Source of the DNA: Petrimonas mucosa
GTDB taxonomy: Bacteria > Bacteroidota > Bacteroidia > Bacteroidales > Dysgonomonadaceae
DNA length: 64,000 nucleotides
Reading direction: 5' to 3'
Assembly: GCF_900095795.1 (NCBI RefSeq)
Contig: NZ_LT608328.1
Span: 558,001 to 622,000, forward strand
Both the position numbers and the translations under genes were made by a program. The notes beneath the pieces were generated by a model, which worked only from the letters and a program-made list of their open reading frames with translations, did not search any database and was not told the DNA's origin. Positions 25,825-34,939 of the stretch are shown one piece after another; position 1 is the first letter of the stretch; each line of letters begins with the position of its first letter.

Positions 25825-26964
25825 TTAAAAATCCTCCTCGTAATAGTTCTCCTCCTCATCGTAATCGTCGTCAATATCCTCTGCAATCTCATCTTCCGGA
25901 TCAAACTCCAGCGATTGTATGTCAAGAGGCCTGTGGATCAGCGACTCTTTCGATGCGACGACGCGAACGGTCTCCTCCGAGTTGAGTTCCCTCCAGAGCA
26001 TATCTTTCAATGCGGGGATGCCGTAACCGGTGATTGAGGATATGAAGAGATGGGGAATCTGGGGCAAGTCGGCAGCTATCTCATGCATCAGCTCGTCGTC
26101 CAGCATGTCCGACTTGGTGATTGCCAGAACACGGCGCTTGTCCAGAAGTTCAGGATTATATTGGGTGAGTTCCCTCAGCAGGATATTGTACTCTTTGTGG
26201 ATGTTGTCTGCATCGGCAGGAACCATGAACAGCAAGAGCGAGTTTCTTTCTATATGACGCAGGAAACGTAGTCCTAGCCCCTTCCCTTCACTTGCCCCTT
26301 CAATGATTCCCGGGATATCGGCCATGACGAACGACTTTCCTTCGCGGTAGCTGACAATTCCCAGATTGGGTTCCAGGGTGGTGAACGGATAGTTGCCTAT
26401 CTTCGGTTTCGCTGCGGATACCACCGAGAGGAGTGTCGATTTCCCCGCGTTGGGAAAACCTACCAATCCAACATCGGCCAACAATTTCAGTTCAAGCACC
26501 ACCCATCTCTCCTGGTAAGGTTCGCCCGGTTGCGAATAGCGGGGAGCCTGGTTGGTAGATGTCTTGAAGCTGGTGTTCCCCAATCCGCCGCGACCGCCCT
26601 TGAGCAGGATCACCTCCTGTCCGTCGTCGGTAATGTCGCAAAGGTATTCGCCAGTGTGGGCGTCGTAGGCTACCGTTCCGCAAGGCACCTCGATGATCCT
26701 GCTCTCGCCGTTCTTTCCTGTACTGTTGCGTCTTGAACCGCTCTCGCCGTGTCCGGCGAAGATGTGGCGTTGAAACTTCAGGTGAAGCAGTGTCCAGTAG
26801 TTCCGGTTGCCACGCAGGATGATGTCTCCCCCATCGCCACCGTTTCCACCGTCGGGTCCCCCTTTAGGGATATATTTTTCCCGCCTGAAATGGGTAGATC
26901 CTCGTCCCCCCTTCCCCGAACGGCAAAATATCTTTACATAATCGACAAAATTTGTTTCAGCCAT
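25825..26964 (-). CDS. obgE: Ribosome-associated GTPase Obg/CgtA
   Basis: This 379-residue essential GTPase acts in late 50S assembly and stress signalling. It has the glycine-rich Obg domain ([30 protein letters not shown]), the G1 loop [12 protein letters not shown] (166-177), the G3 [16 protein letters not shown] and the G4 TKSD. The C-terminus ends in a strongly acidic, tyrosine-rich tail ([18 protein letters not shown]), typical of variable Obg tails. The start overlaps the adk stop by 8 bases, indicating coupled translation. Confidence 0.96.
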   Translation of the reverse strand: MAETNFVDYVKIFCRSGKGGRGSTHFRREKYIPKGGPDGGNGGDGGDIILRGNRNYWTLLHLKFQRHIFAGHGESGSRRNSTGKNGESRIIEVPCGTVAYDAHTGEYLCDITDDGQEVILLKGGRGGLGNTSFKTSTNQAPRYSQPGEPYQERWVVLELKLLADVGLVGFPNAGKSTLLSVVSAAKPKIGNYPFTTLEPNLGIVSYREGKSFVMADIPGIIEGASEGKGLGLRFLRHIERNSLLLFMVPADADNIHKEYNILLRELTQYNPELLDKRRVLAITKSDMLDDELMHEIAADLPQIPHLFISSITGYGIPALKDMLWRELNSEETVRVVASKESLIHRPLDIQSLEFDPEDEIAEDIDDDYDEEENYYEEDF

Positions 26965-27544
26965 TTGCTCCTCCCGTGAGGCTATCTATCACCTCCACTA
27001 TCGAGTTGAATACTTCGTCAATCGCTCCTTCACCCGGTATGTCAACCAGTTTGCCCTGTCTGGCATAATACTCCTTCAACGGCTCCGTTTGCTGGTGGTA
27101 CACGCGTAGACGAGATGCGATGGTTTCACCGTTATCGTCGGATCGACCAGAAAGCTGCCCGCGTTTCAACAGGCGGTCGGTCAGTTCTTCATCCCTTACC
27201 TCCAGACTCAGCACCGACGAGATTGCCATGCTGTTTTTCTTCAGCATGTTGTCCAATGCCTCACCTTGAGGAAGCGTGCGGGGGAAACCGTCGAAGATGA
27301 ACCCTTTTTTGTCCATGTTTTTCAGGATGACCTCCTCCAGCATTCCAATCACAATTTCATCGGGCACCAGTTCACCTTTCGAGATGTAGCGGTCTGCTGT
27401 TTTGCCGAGTTCTGTGCCTGCCTTGATCTCAGATCGCAGGATTTCTCCTGTGGATACATGTTTTAGTCCATATTTACTGATCAATAAATCACTTTGTGTT
27501 CCTTTTCCTGAACCGGGAGCACCAAAAATTACGATATTCAGCAT
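26957..27544 (-). CDS. adk: Adenylate kinase (short-lid type)
   Basis: The 195-residue enzyme catalyses ATP + AMP to 2 ADP. The P-loop GAPGSGKGT (8-16), the AMP-binding [23 protein letters not shown] and the [26 protein letters not shown] region are clear. The lid lacks the long zinc-type insertion, so it is the short form. Tandem TACCTTTG and TATCTTTG boxes (27572-27565 and 27580-27573) lie upstream. It is first in the adk-obgE-pgeF operon. Confidence 0.96.
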   Translation of the reverse strand: MLNIVIFGAPGSGKGTQSDLLISKYGLKHVSTGEILRSEIKAGTELGKTADRYISKGELVPDEIVIGMLEEVILKNMDKKGFIFDGFPRTLPQGEALDNMLKKNSMAISSVLSLEVRDEELTDRLLKRGQLSGRSDDNGETIASRLRVYHQQTEPLKEYYARQGKLVDIPGEGAIDEVFNSIVEVIDSLTGGANG

Positions 27545-27564
27545 AAATAATTTACTTCTGTGTA

Positions 27565-27580
27565 CAAAGGTACAAAGATA
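27565..27580 (-). promoter_or_regulatory. Tandem -7 boxes upstream of adk
   Basis: Two adjacent matches to TAnnTTTG, TATCTTTG and TACCTTTG, lie 21-36 bases before the adk start on the minus strand. Either could set the transcript start. Confidence 0.45.
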
Positions 27581-27665
27581 AGGTTTTTTTGCTTTAAATC
27601 TATCGTTTTGAACTTAATAAGGCCGATATCTGTTTTAATGTCAGATAACCTAATAGAAGCAAGAT

Positions 27666-27971
27666 ATGATCAAACAGGAATTCAGGCAGAGAGCGCAGGA
27701 GATATTGGATCAACTGGAAGAGAAGATCGACGAGATGAAGCAAGGCATAAGCAATATTGCCGAAGAAGCCCGTGATGAGTATGCAGAACAGCTGGAAAAG
27801 TTGAAGAGCCTGAGGGATGAGCTGGCGGAAAAACTGACAACGTTCGACGATATTGCCGAGAGTAGATGGGATGTGGTAAGAGAGAGCGCAATCAGCTTCT
27901 TTTCCAAGGTTAGCGAGGCCTGGAAAGAGGATTTTGAAAGGGTAAAACAGGCTTTCAGAAAGCAAGAGTGA
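27666..27971 (+). CDS. Small coiled-coil protein of unknown function
   Basis: The 101-residue product is almost entirely charged amphipathic helix (EEKIDEMKQGISNIAEEARDEYAEQLEKLKSLRDELAEKL), with no signal peptide or cysteine. The Lys/Glu-rich heptads suggest a coiled coil, resembling small stress-response or apolipoprotein-like proteins, but I do not recognise the family. It is convergent with the Skp-like gene and shares a terminator. A real gene is supported by codon use and an intact 306-base frame. Confidence 0.65.
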   Translation: MIKQEFRQRAQEILDQLEEKIDEMKQGISNIAEEARDEYAEQLEKLKSLRDELAEKLTTFDDIAESRWDVVRESAISFFSKVSEAWKEDFERVKQAFRKQE

Positions 27972-28005
27972 TCCGGTTCGATAAGGTGAAGTGACAGAAC
28001 AATAC

Positions 28006-28037
28006 AAAAAAAGCCCCCTGATCAGGGAGCTTTTTTT
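28006..28037. terminator. Bidirectional rho-independent terminator
   Basis: AGCcCCCTGATCAGGGaGCT is a near-perfect palindrome flanked by an A-run (28006-28012) and a T7 run (28031-28037). It can end transcripts from both convergent genes. Confidence 0.85.
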
Positions 28038-28054
28038 GTATCTGGATGAAACTT

Positions 28055-28561
28055 TTACTTAATTCCCAGTTTCGATTTAACCAGGGGCGTTGCGTCTTCA
28101 GCGGTTGTGCTGACATAGACAAGGTTTCCTGCCGCAAGGTCAAAGATATAGGTGTATCCCTTCTCATCCCCGACAGCCTTGATGGCGTTGGCAATCTTCT
28201 GCTGGATAGGGGCAAGCAGTTTCTGGCGCAGCTCCTCCATCTCCCGTTGGCTGTTCTGTACAAACATCTGATACCTTTCCTGAATCTGATCCAGCTGCTT
28301 TTGCTGATCGGCCTTTACGGTCTCGGACGAGGTGGGTGCCAGTTTCTGGAATTCTTCTGCTTTTTTATTGAACTCATCAACCAATGCTTGTCCGTTCTTG
28401 GAAATCTCTTCCTGTTTGTTGTTCAATTGGGTCTCGATTCCCGGAATTTCAGGCATTTGATTAAAAAGCTCGGAAGTGTTTACGTGTGCCAATTTTACGT
28501 TCTGAGCAAAGGCAGCGATAGGGACAATCGCGAACAATAAAATGATTAATTTTTTCGTCAT
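28055..28561 (-). CDS. OmpH/Skp family periplasmic chaperone (copy 1)
   Basis: The 168-residue product has a signal peptide ending AAFAQ, then KLAHVNTSELFNQMPE and a long coiled-coil arm (residues about 45-125, rich in Glu, Gln and Lys), ending in YTYIFDLAAGNLVYVS. This is the Skp jellyfish fold that delivers unfolded outer-membrane proteins to BamA. It is the last gene of the uppS-bamA-skp-skp set; the second paralogue lies 103 bases upstream. Confidence 0.9.
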   Translation of the reverse strand: MTKKLIILLFAIVPIAAFAQNVKLAHVNTSELFNQMPEIPGIETQLNNKQEEISKNGQALVDEFNKKAEEFQKLAPTSSETVKADQQKQLDQIQERYQMFVQNSQREMEELRQKLLAPIQQKIANAIKAVGDEKGYTYIFDLAAGNLVYVSTTAEDATPLVKSKLGIK

Positions 28562-28664
28562 GATTAATGTATTGAATTTTATTAAGTTCCTTTTTTGGCT
28601 GAATCGGTTTCCCGCTCCAACTCATCTCTTTTTTTGCGGGACAAAGATAATAATTATATGGTTA

Positions 28665-29177
28665 TTAATATCCTAAACGGGCCAAAACTTGATCACTGAT
28701 ATCGATCTCTGGCGATGCGAAGATGACCGACGTGGCTGAAGCGCGGTCCACAACTGCCTGGTAGGAGTTGGCCGTGGCGATCTCCTTTACTGCATTGTAG
28801 ATGCTATCCTGGATAGGTTTCATGATCGCCTCACGCCTTTTGAACAGTTCGCCCTGCTGTCCGAAATATTTGTTGCGCAATGTGTTGATTTCGTTCTCCT
28901 TGGCTACAATCTCATTTTCACGTTTTGTCTTCTCCTCACCTGCCAGGAAAACCAGGTCTGCCTGGTACTTCTTATACATTGCCTCCACTTCACGGCCAGC
29001 CTGGTCTAACTCTTCCTGCCACTGTTTCGATAGTGTTTCGAGCTGCTTGTTCCCCTCCTCGTATGCCGGGATTTTTCCCAGAATATACTCCATATCTATA
29101 AATGCATACTTTTGTGCATAAGAGGTTCCAATGGTCAGGGCCAAGAGGAGGCCAACTAAAAATAATCTCCTTTTCAT
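28665..29177 (-). CDS. OmpH/Skp family periplasmic chaperone (copy 2)
   Basis: The 170-residue product starts MKRRLFLVGLLLALTIGTSYAQ (signal peptide), followed by KYAFIDMEYILGKIPAYEEG and coiled-coil arms through RNKYFGQQGELFKRRE. The terminal YQAVVDRASATSVIFASPEIDISDQVL fits the trimerisation core. It lies 83 bases after bamA on the same strand. Two adjacent Skp-like genes after bamA are usual in Bacteroidota, and the two proteins have diverged substantially. Confidence 0.9.
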   Translation of the reverse strand: MKRRLFLVGLLLALTIGTSYAQKYAFIDMEYILGKIPAYEEGNKQLETLSKQWQEELDQAGREVEAMYKKYQADLVFLAGEEKTKRENEIVAKENEINTLRNKYFGQQGELFKRREAIMKPIQDSIYNAVKEIATANSYQAVVDRASATSVIFASPEIDISDQVLARLGY

Positions 29178-29260
29178 ATGGGTAGGTTTTTTTGTTCTAT
29201 GAATATAAAGACAACAGAGAATGCATTTCGTTTATACTGACACAAATAAATTTTGTTAAA

Positions 29261-31957
29261 TCAGAACTCCTGTCCAATGATGAAGTGGAACTGGCTTCCG
29301 CTGTTGGTCCTGCTTCCCCTGACCGGGTCGAAACCGTAGGCCCAGTCGATACCCATCAATCCAATCATGGGGAGGAAGATACGTGCACCCACGCCGGCAG
29401 AACGCTTCAGATCGAAAGGATTGACCTCTTTCAGCGTGTACCACGCATTACCTGCTTCCAGGAACCCTACGGCATATATGGTTGAGTTGGGTTCGAGGAT
29501 CAACGGATAACGGAGTTCCATTCCCAGACGGGTATAGGCCCTCGCTTGCTGTGCGATGGAGTTGTTGTCGTAACCGCGAAGTGCAATGTTTTCAGTTGCA
29601 AACGAAGAGGAGTAGCCGCTCATGCCGTCACCACCCACGTCAAACGTTTCAAACGGAGTCTGTTTATATTTGTTATAGTGTCCCAAAACCCCAAACTCGG
29701 TACGGGTTGCGATAACCGGCGTCCGTTTCACGGTAAGCGGGGCGAGCGGGGTGTAGGTCCTGATCTTAAGCTTCCATTTGTGGTACTCGTTCCAGGTATA
29801 CTTGCTCGGATCTGAATAGGCTATCTTGGAGTAGTCGGTGGTGCTGAAGAGCGAGAAGGGAGGCGTGGCGCTTACACTCAACGTGAACTGCGATCCCATA
29901 CGTGTATAGATGGGGTTGTCGATAGAGTTACGCTGTAGTGTTATACCCAAGCTGACGCTGTTGCTCGAGCCGGTCTGGAAAGGGAACTGCTGCCACGACC
30001 AGTTCTTGAGGTTGTAGCGCTGATATCCCAGTTCGGCCATGATCTGGAAGTAATCGTCGGGCCAGTCGAGACGTTTCCCGTATCCGAAGGATGCTCCAAT
30101 CATCTCAAATACCTGGTTGGGGTCGTACGAATACTCCATCATATCCTGATATCCGTATCCATATCCGCCATATCCTCCATACCCTCCATACCCTCCGTAA
30201 TAGGGGTATCCGCCATATCCGTACCCCCCGTAATAGGGATAGCCGCCGTACCCTCCATACATATAGGGATTCATCTGGGTGTAGTAGTCGGAGTTGAGTC
30301 CGGTGTACCTCGAGTAGAAGGCGCTTAACGAGAAGTTATTGGGGCGTTTTCCTCCAAACCAGGGCTCAATAAAGGAGAACTGGTAAGATTGATAGTAACG
30401 TCCGTTGGTCTGCGCGCTCAGGATGAGCGTTTGTCCCTCGCCCTGGGGAATGATACCCCTGCGGTTTTCCTGACTGATCAGGTTTTTCAATGAGAAGTTA
30501 TTCAGTTTCAGACTCAGCTTTCCAACAAGTCCGGTAACACCCCATCCCGCGGAGAACTCAATCTGGTCGTTTCCTTTGGAGATCAACGGGTAGGTGAGGT
30601 CTACCGTCCCGTCTTCCGGGTTAGGATTGACGCCCGGTTGCAGGTTTTCAGGATCGAAGTGTCCGGTTTGGGCAATTTCACGAACCGAACGGATCAGGTC
30701 CTCTTTGCTGAAGACGGCTCCCGGTTTGGTGCGCAACTCCCTGCGGATAACATCTTCGTAGAGGCGGTCGTTCCCCTGGATGATCACCTTCTTGATCGTA
30801 GCCTTGGGACCTTCGGTAACGCGAAGTTCCAAGTCGACAGAGTCGTTTTCGATATTGATTTCGATCGGATCGATATTCGAGAAGAGGTAGCCGTTGTTCT
30901 GATACAGGTTGATGGCTGCATCCTCATCAGAAATCAGCCTCTCCTGCAATTTTTTCTGGTTATAGACATCGCCGGGGTTCATGTTGAGCATCCGGCCCAG
31001 GTCGTTGGAGTTGTATTGTGTATTACCCACCCAGTTGATTGAGCGCACGTAATACTTCGGGCCTTCCACCACCTCGATGTCGATATTTACCGTCTTCTCG
31101 TCATGCTTGTATACGGAGTCGCGGATAATCTCTGCATCGCGATATCCGAACTCGTGGTATTTGTTGATGATGTTCTGCTTGTCCTCCTTGTAAAGATCCT
31201 CTACAAACTTCTTCGACCGGAAAAGGTGTCTGAGGTTCCCTTTCTCGTTTGTCTTCTTCATTGCCCATTTGAGTGTCCGGTCTGAAATGGCCTCGTTACC
31301 CTCGATATTGATCCGGTTGACCTTGATCTTCTCTTTCTTGTCTACCTCGATATCAAGGATAACCTGGTTCTTGGCACTGGCATCGGGACGCTGGACGATC
31401 GAGACCACCGCATCCCCAAATCCCTTCTCGTCGAAATATTTCTCGATGATGATTTTTGCGCGGTCAATCTGGTTGGGAGTAATCTGGACCCCTTTTACCA
31501 TTGAGATCTTCTTTTCGATATCTTCACGTTCGCTCTTCTTCATTCCGATATAGCGGATATCGGAGACACGCGGCCTGTCGGTCAATCTGATCTCGAGCCA
31601 GGTACTGTCGCCCACAATTTTGGTCTGCAGGATCTTTATGTCGGAGAAGAGTCCCTGTTTCCAGAACCGCTGAATTGCGTTGGTGATCTCCTCGCCGGGA
31701 ATCTGGATCTCCTGTCCCTTGGACAGTCCTGAAAAGCTGACCAGCACAAAAGGCTGAGATTCATACATGGTCCCTTCGATACCGGTGACCTGGATGTCGG
31801 CAATAATATATTTCTTGGGTGTTGCCGTGTAGTTCACCACGGGAACATCCTCAACAGGCTCAGGCTTGATGGTGTCGTTGCCGCTTATCTGTCCGAACGA
31901 CCTTACCTGGGAAATCAGGACAAAAAGTATAACTAGATGAAATGTCTTCTTCAACAT
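29261..31957 (-). CDS. bamA: Outer-membrane protein assembly factor BamA
   Basis: This 898-residue integral outer-membrane protein has a signal peptide (to about residue 23), five POTRA repeats beginning IIADIQVTGIEGT and ending near RSVREIAQTGHFDPENLQ, and a 16-strand Omp85 barrel ending in FHFIIGQEF, with a terminal Phe as in substrates' beta-signals. It inserts barrel proteins into the outer membrane. A Gly/Tyr-rich stretch (residues about 566-605, MYGGYGGYPYYGG onward) lies inside the barrel, probably in a surface loop, encoded by partly repeated DNA at 30140-30262. Two Skp-like genes follow. Confidence 0.95.
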   Translation of the reverse strand: MLKKTFHLVILFVLISQVRSFGQISGNDTIKPEPVEDVPVVNYTATPKKYIIADIQVTGIEGTMYESQPFVLVSFSGLSKGQEIQIPGEEITNAIQRFWKQGLFSDIKILQTKIVGDSTWLEIRLTDRPRVSDIRYIGMKKSEREDIEKKISMVKGVQITPNQIDRAKIIIEKYFDEKGFGDAVVSIVQRPDASAKNQVILDIEVDKKEKIKVNRINIEGNEAISDRTLKWAMKKTNEKGNLRHLFRSKKFVEDLYKEDKQNIINKYHEFGYRDAEIIRDSVYKHDEKTVNIDIEVVEGPKYYVRSINWVGNTQYNSNDLGRMLNMNPGDVYNQKKLQERLISDEDAAINLYQNNGYLFSNIDPIEINIENDSVDLELRVTEGPKATIKKVIIQGNDRLYEDVIRRELRTKPGAVFSKEDLIRSVREIAQTGHFDPENLQPGVNPNPEDGTVDLTYPLISKGNDQIEFSAGWGVTGLVGKLSLKLNNFSLKNLISQENRRGIIPQGEGQTLILSAQTNGRYYQSYQFSFIEPWFGGKRPNNFSLSAFYSRYTGLNSDYYTQMNPYMYGGYGGYPYYGGYGYGGYPYYGGYGGYGGYGGYGYGYQDMMEYSYDPNQVFEMIGASFGYGKRLDWPDDYFQIMAELGYQRYNLKNWSWQQFPFQTGSSNSVSLGITLQRNSIDNPIYTRMGSQFTLSVSATPPFSLFSTTDYSKIAYSDPSKYTWNEYHKWKLKIRTYTPLAPLTVKRTPVIATRTEFGVLGHYNKYKQTPFETFDVGGDGMSGYSSSFATENIALRGYDNNSIAQQARAYTRLGMELRYPLILEPNSTIYAVGFLEAGNAWYTLKEVNPFDLKRSAGVGARIFLPMIGLMGIDWAYGFDPVRGSRTNSGSQFHFIIGQEF
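30140..30262 (-). repeat. GGY-type repeat inside bamA
   Basis: The minus strand encodes repeated GGYGGYPYY and GGYGGYGGYG units with two roughly 30-base near-copies around 30196-30256. It is low-complexity and in frame. Confidence 0.75.
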
Positions 31958-32014
31958 TGTAATTTTTTTTTCTTTCGCTTCAACTGTTCCGTTTTCAGTT
32001 TAGTATATCGAAAT

Positions 32015-32767
32015 TTATGAGTTTTCCTTTTCCAGCTGCTCGCTGATCTTACCAAACCGCCGCTCTTTCTTCTGGAAATCGAGAATTGCCTTGTAGAGGC
32101 TCTCCTCATCGAAATCCGGCCAGAAAACGTCGGTAAAGTAGAGCTCCGAGTAGGCCGCCTGCCACAACAGGAAGTTGCTGATGCGGATATCTCCCCCGGT
32201 GCGGATCAGCAGATCGAGCTCGGGCAGCTCCCTGGTGGCCAGGTATCTGTTGACGGTCTCCTCCGTAATGGAGGTTGGATCCAGGAGCCCCTCCTTGACA
32301 TCGGCCGCAATGGATCTAGCCGCATTGGTCAGCTCCCAACGCGACGAATAGCTCAAGGCCAACACCAAAGTGAGGTTTTTCCCGGTGGAGGTCTGTTCGA
32401 TGCAGCGGTTCAATGCATCCCGGGTCTTCTCTGGCAATCGTTGGATATCCCCGATACATTGCAGGCGGATCCCGTTTTTGATCAGGTTTCCCGTCTCGTT
32501 GGCCACAGTATGCACCATCAACTCCATCAGCGTCTGAATCTCCTCTTCCGGCCTGAGCCAATTCTCGGTAGAAAATGCATAGAGGGTGAGATAATCCACT
32601 TTCGCTTTAGTAGCAGCCTCCACTACTTTCCGTACCGATATGGCTCCCTGCTTATGGCCTTCGGTTCTGTCCAACCCTCTGGATTTGGCCCATCTGCCGT
32701 TGCCATCCATGATGATGGCTACATGCCGGGGAACATTATGTTTATCAATCTTGTCAAGTAATGACAT
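32015..32767 (-). CDS. uppS: Undecaprenyl diphosphate synthase (isoprenyl transferase)
   Basis: The 250-residue product condenses isopentenyl diphosphate to the C55 carrier lipid for peptidoglycan. Motifs are VAIIMDGNGRWA, TEGHKQGAISVRKVVEAA, LYAFSTENW, LSYSSRWEL, DLLIRTGGDIRISNFLLWQAAYSELYF, standard for cis-prenyltransferases. I start at ATG 32767 (MSLLDKIDKHNVPRHVAI), which matches family N-termini; an ATG at 32794 overlaps the upstream stop as ATGA but adds nine unconserved residues. It lies between DUF6089 and bamA. Confidence 0.94.
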   Translation of the reverse strand: MSLLDKIDKHNVPRHVAIIMDGNGRWAKSRGLDRTEGHKQGAISVRKVVEAATKAKVDYLTLYAFSTENWLRPEEEIQTLMELMVHTVANETGNLIKNGIRLQCIGDIQRLPEKTRDALNRCIEQTSTGKNLTLVLALSYSSRWELTNAARSIAADVKEGLLDPTSITEETVNRYLATRELPELDLLIRTGGDIRISNFLLWQAAYSELYFTDVFWPDFDEESLYKAILDFQKKERRFGKISEQLEKENS

Positions 32768-32790
32768 ATATCGTCTTAATTCTCTATTGA

Positions 32791-33498
32791 TCATTCACAA
32801 CACGGATCCTTTCTGATCTCAAAATCCCAGGTCAGAAAGACCATCGTGAGTGAATACCCATCCTGGTTTTTTAATATACTGCTCTTTATGCCGTATGGCG
32901 CATCCAGACTTCTGCCGGCACTGTTTTCCGGCATCTCAAAATCATCTCCGAACAGTTTCCTGAAAGAAAACTCGAGTCCGACATTCAGCCGTTCCTGTAT
33001 CTTATACTTGAACCCGATACCCACCGGTATATGTGCATAAAAAAACGGCTCGCCGCTCATAGCGAGGGTTGTCCCGGCACCGGTAAAAATATAGGGCGTA
33101 TATGGCTTAGCCCCTTTGTAGGAGAACTTGTCGCTGAAAGGCAAAAAGTTAAATTCAAGTTGCCCCCCCAGGTCGATAAAACTCCTGACAAACGAGAGCT
33201 GCTGTTCAAACGGGAAAACATTGGCGGCATCCGCGCTATTTCCCGATACCTGACCAGCAACCAGATTGGCTTTTATTGCCCAGTGAAAATTGAGGTTGTA
33301 CCGGTAGATCATACCCCCGGAAAATCCCGGATGAAGGTAAAGCCTCGTTCTGTTGGCATCGCCCAGGTAAAAGGATGTCCCCAATGTTCCGCCGGCTTCA
33401 TGTCTGTATTCCTGCGGTTTAGCTTCGTTTACGCAAAATAGGGCCACAATCAGAAAGAGGCTAAAGCACAATTTTTTCTGTTTGATAGCCGGATCCAC
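32791..33498 (-). CDS. DUF6089 family outer-membrane beta-barrel protein
   Basis: The 235-residue protein has a signal peptide (KQKKLCFSLFLIVALFCVNEAKPQ) then EYRHEAGGTLGTSFYLGDANRTRLYLHPGFSGGMIYRYN, the DUF6089 signature, and an eight-strand-like barrel. It almost always sits upstream of uppS-bamA in Bacteroidota. GTG at 33498 follows the upstream stop by one base and gives a short n-region. The alternative ATG at 33543 would overlap the DUF6242 gene by 44 bases and lengthen the signal. The start is therefore uncertain. Function unknown, presumed envelope biogenesis. Confidence 0.8.
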   Translation of the reverse strand: MDPAIKQKKLCFSLFLIVALFCVNEAKPQEYRHEAGGTLGTSFYLGDANRTRLYLHPGFSGGMIYRYNLNFHWAIKANLVAGQVSGNSADAANVFPFEQQLSFVRSFIDLGGQLEFNFLPFSDKFSYKGAKPYTPYIFTGAGTTLAMSGEPFFYAHIPVGIGFKYKIQERLNVGLEFSFRKLFGDDFEMPENSAGRSLDAPYGIKSSILKNQDGYSLTMVFLTWDFEIRKDPCCE

Positions 33499-33499
33499 T

Positions 33500-34855
33500 C
33501 TACTTTGCCAACTTGTTGAGTCTTCCCCTCCAGACATCTGCAATGGGCACCTGCGCCCCGGATTCTCCGCCGAAAATCCAGATGAAATTATTGGAATCGG
33601 TAATTACCGATGCACCTATCCGTCCTGTAAAAGTGTCGGGCAGTTCCTGTTCGGTTCCTGCCGAGATCCAGTCCAATCCATATCTTTCAGAATAATAGAG
33701 CCGGTTTTTGCCTGTTTCGTAGGTCATCAGATAGACCTTGGCGTCGTAAACGAACAGCTGGCTTACCTGAAGAGGAACGGTTGAAGTCTCAGAAAGCAGT
33801 GTGATTTTACCCTCTTTCTCCTGAATGATCCAAAGTTTATTGTTTGCAATGTTGTTCTTCTCTTTCCCCCCGGCCAGAATAATATATTTGGCTGAATGGA
33901 CCGCAGGGTTCTCCATGCTGGTCGAAGTGAAATCCGCCACAGGGAAGGTGTCGTCAGCAGGAAGGGCCTCTTTGAGGCTAAAGGAGACAAAGTCGTTTGT
34001 CAGGGCAAATTTCAGTATGCCTTCGTCGTTTATGGCTGTGAGTACTGCCATCTCGCCCGACAGTGATGGCAGTATACCGTATATGGCGACAACCGGATAG
34101 CCGGAATTGATCCTGTTCCAGATCAACCCGTCGGTCGATGAGTAGACCGTGCTGTCGGCGTCCAGGGCATAAATCGTGGAGGTGTTGCCATTGGTTGCGG
34201 AGAGGAGAGTGTTTACCCTTATGGTAGCCGGTAACCCCGAGACGGTAACCGGAGTCCACTCTTTCCCGTTTGTTGACGGGGAGGTGGAAGCCTTGATCAT
34301 ATCCCCCGATTTGTAATAGGTGATGAATTTCCCTTCGTGAAGAATACTTTTCTGACTCTCAACCGGGCCGATCAGGTGGTTCTGCGTGATCCTGCTCCAG
34401 TTCAGGAGATTGGGATTCTGTTGGTGAATATTCACCTTGATCCTGTATTTCCTCGTGGTTATTCCGTCTTCAGCGGTTGTTTCGATCGACTCCAGCCGTT
34501 TAAAGGCAACGGAATCTTCTCCGTTCCAAAGGTATGTGCTGTCTCCGTTCTGCAGGTTGATAACGATCTTGGAAAAGGAGTATGACGTTTTCCCTGAAAC
34601 TTTCAGTGAAATGCTGTCGACATCGAAAAGATAGGGAAGTGAATCCTGGTTGAATATCAGGTTGTTGAGCTGGTCGATGGTGAACTTGACACCTGGAAGT
34701 ACCTTGGTGGTGTCTTTCTTGGACTCCATGCTGAACGAATAGATCTGGGCGTCGTGAGAAAACTCGAACTCACTTTCCGACGAATTGAGGCAGGAAGAGA
34801 ATGCCAAGACCCATAATAGTAATAAGACAGCTCTGTGGAGATATTTTAATGTCAT
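33500..34855 (-). CDS. DUF6242 domain lipoprotein
   Basis: The 451-residue product has a lipobox AFSSC and then the conserved SSESEFEFSHDAQIYSFSM motif typical of DUF6242. Two domains appear: an N-terminal beta-sandwich (DTTKVLPGVKFTIDQLNNLIFNQDSLPY, ending near KVNIHQQNPNLLNW) and a C-terminal propeller-like region with NGKEWTPVTVSG, DGLIWNRINSGYPV and GLDWISAGTE. ATG 34855 is preferred over 34930, because the longer form would put a second hydrophobic block before the signal. It heads the DUF6089-uppS-bamA transcript. Confidence 0.82.
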   Translation of the reverse strand: MTLKYLHRAVLLLLWVLAFSSCLNSSESEFEFSHDAQIYSFSMESKKDTTKVLPGVKFTIDQLNNLIFNQDSLPYLFDVDSISLKVSGKTSYSFSKIVINLQNGDSTYLWNGEDSVAFKRLESIETTAEDGITTRKYRIKVNIHQQNPNLLNWSRITQNHLIGPVESQKSILHEGKFITYYKSGDMIKASTSPSTNGKEWTPVTVSGLPATIRVNTLLSATNGNTSTIYALDADSTVYSSTDGLIWNRINSGYPVVAIYGILPSLSGEMAVLTAINDEGILKFALTNDFVSFSLKEALPADDTFPVADFTSTSMENPAVHSAKYIILAGGKEKNNIANNKLWIIQEKEGKITLLSETSTVPLQVSQLFVYDAKVYLMTYETGKNRLYYSERYGLDWISAGTEQELPDTFTGRIGASVITDSNNFIWIFGGESGAQVPIADVWRGRLNKLAK

Positions 34856-34894
34856 TTGTTTCAAAAAAATATTGTACAGTTGGTATAAGTTCTG

Positions 34895-34902
34895 CAAAAG
34901 TA
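34895..34902 (-). promoter_or_regulatory. Likely -7 box of DUF6242 / uppS-bamA operon
   Basis: TACTTTTG on the minus strand fits TAnnTTTG, 40 bases before the DUF6242 start. No -33 TTTG at the expected distance. Confidence 0.5.
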
Positions 34903-34939
34903 GAAAGATTTTTCGCTTAAACCATAGCAAAATAAATAT

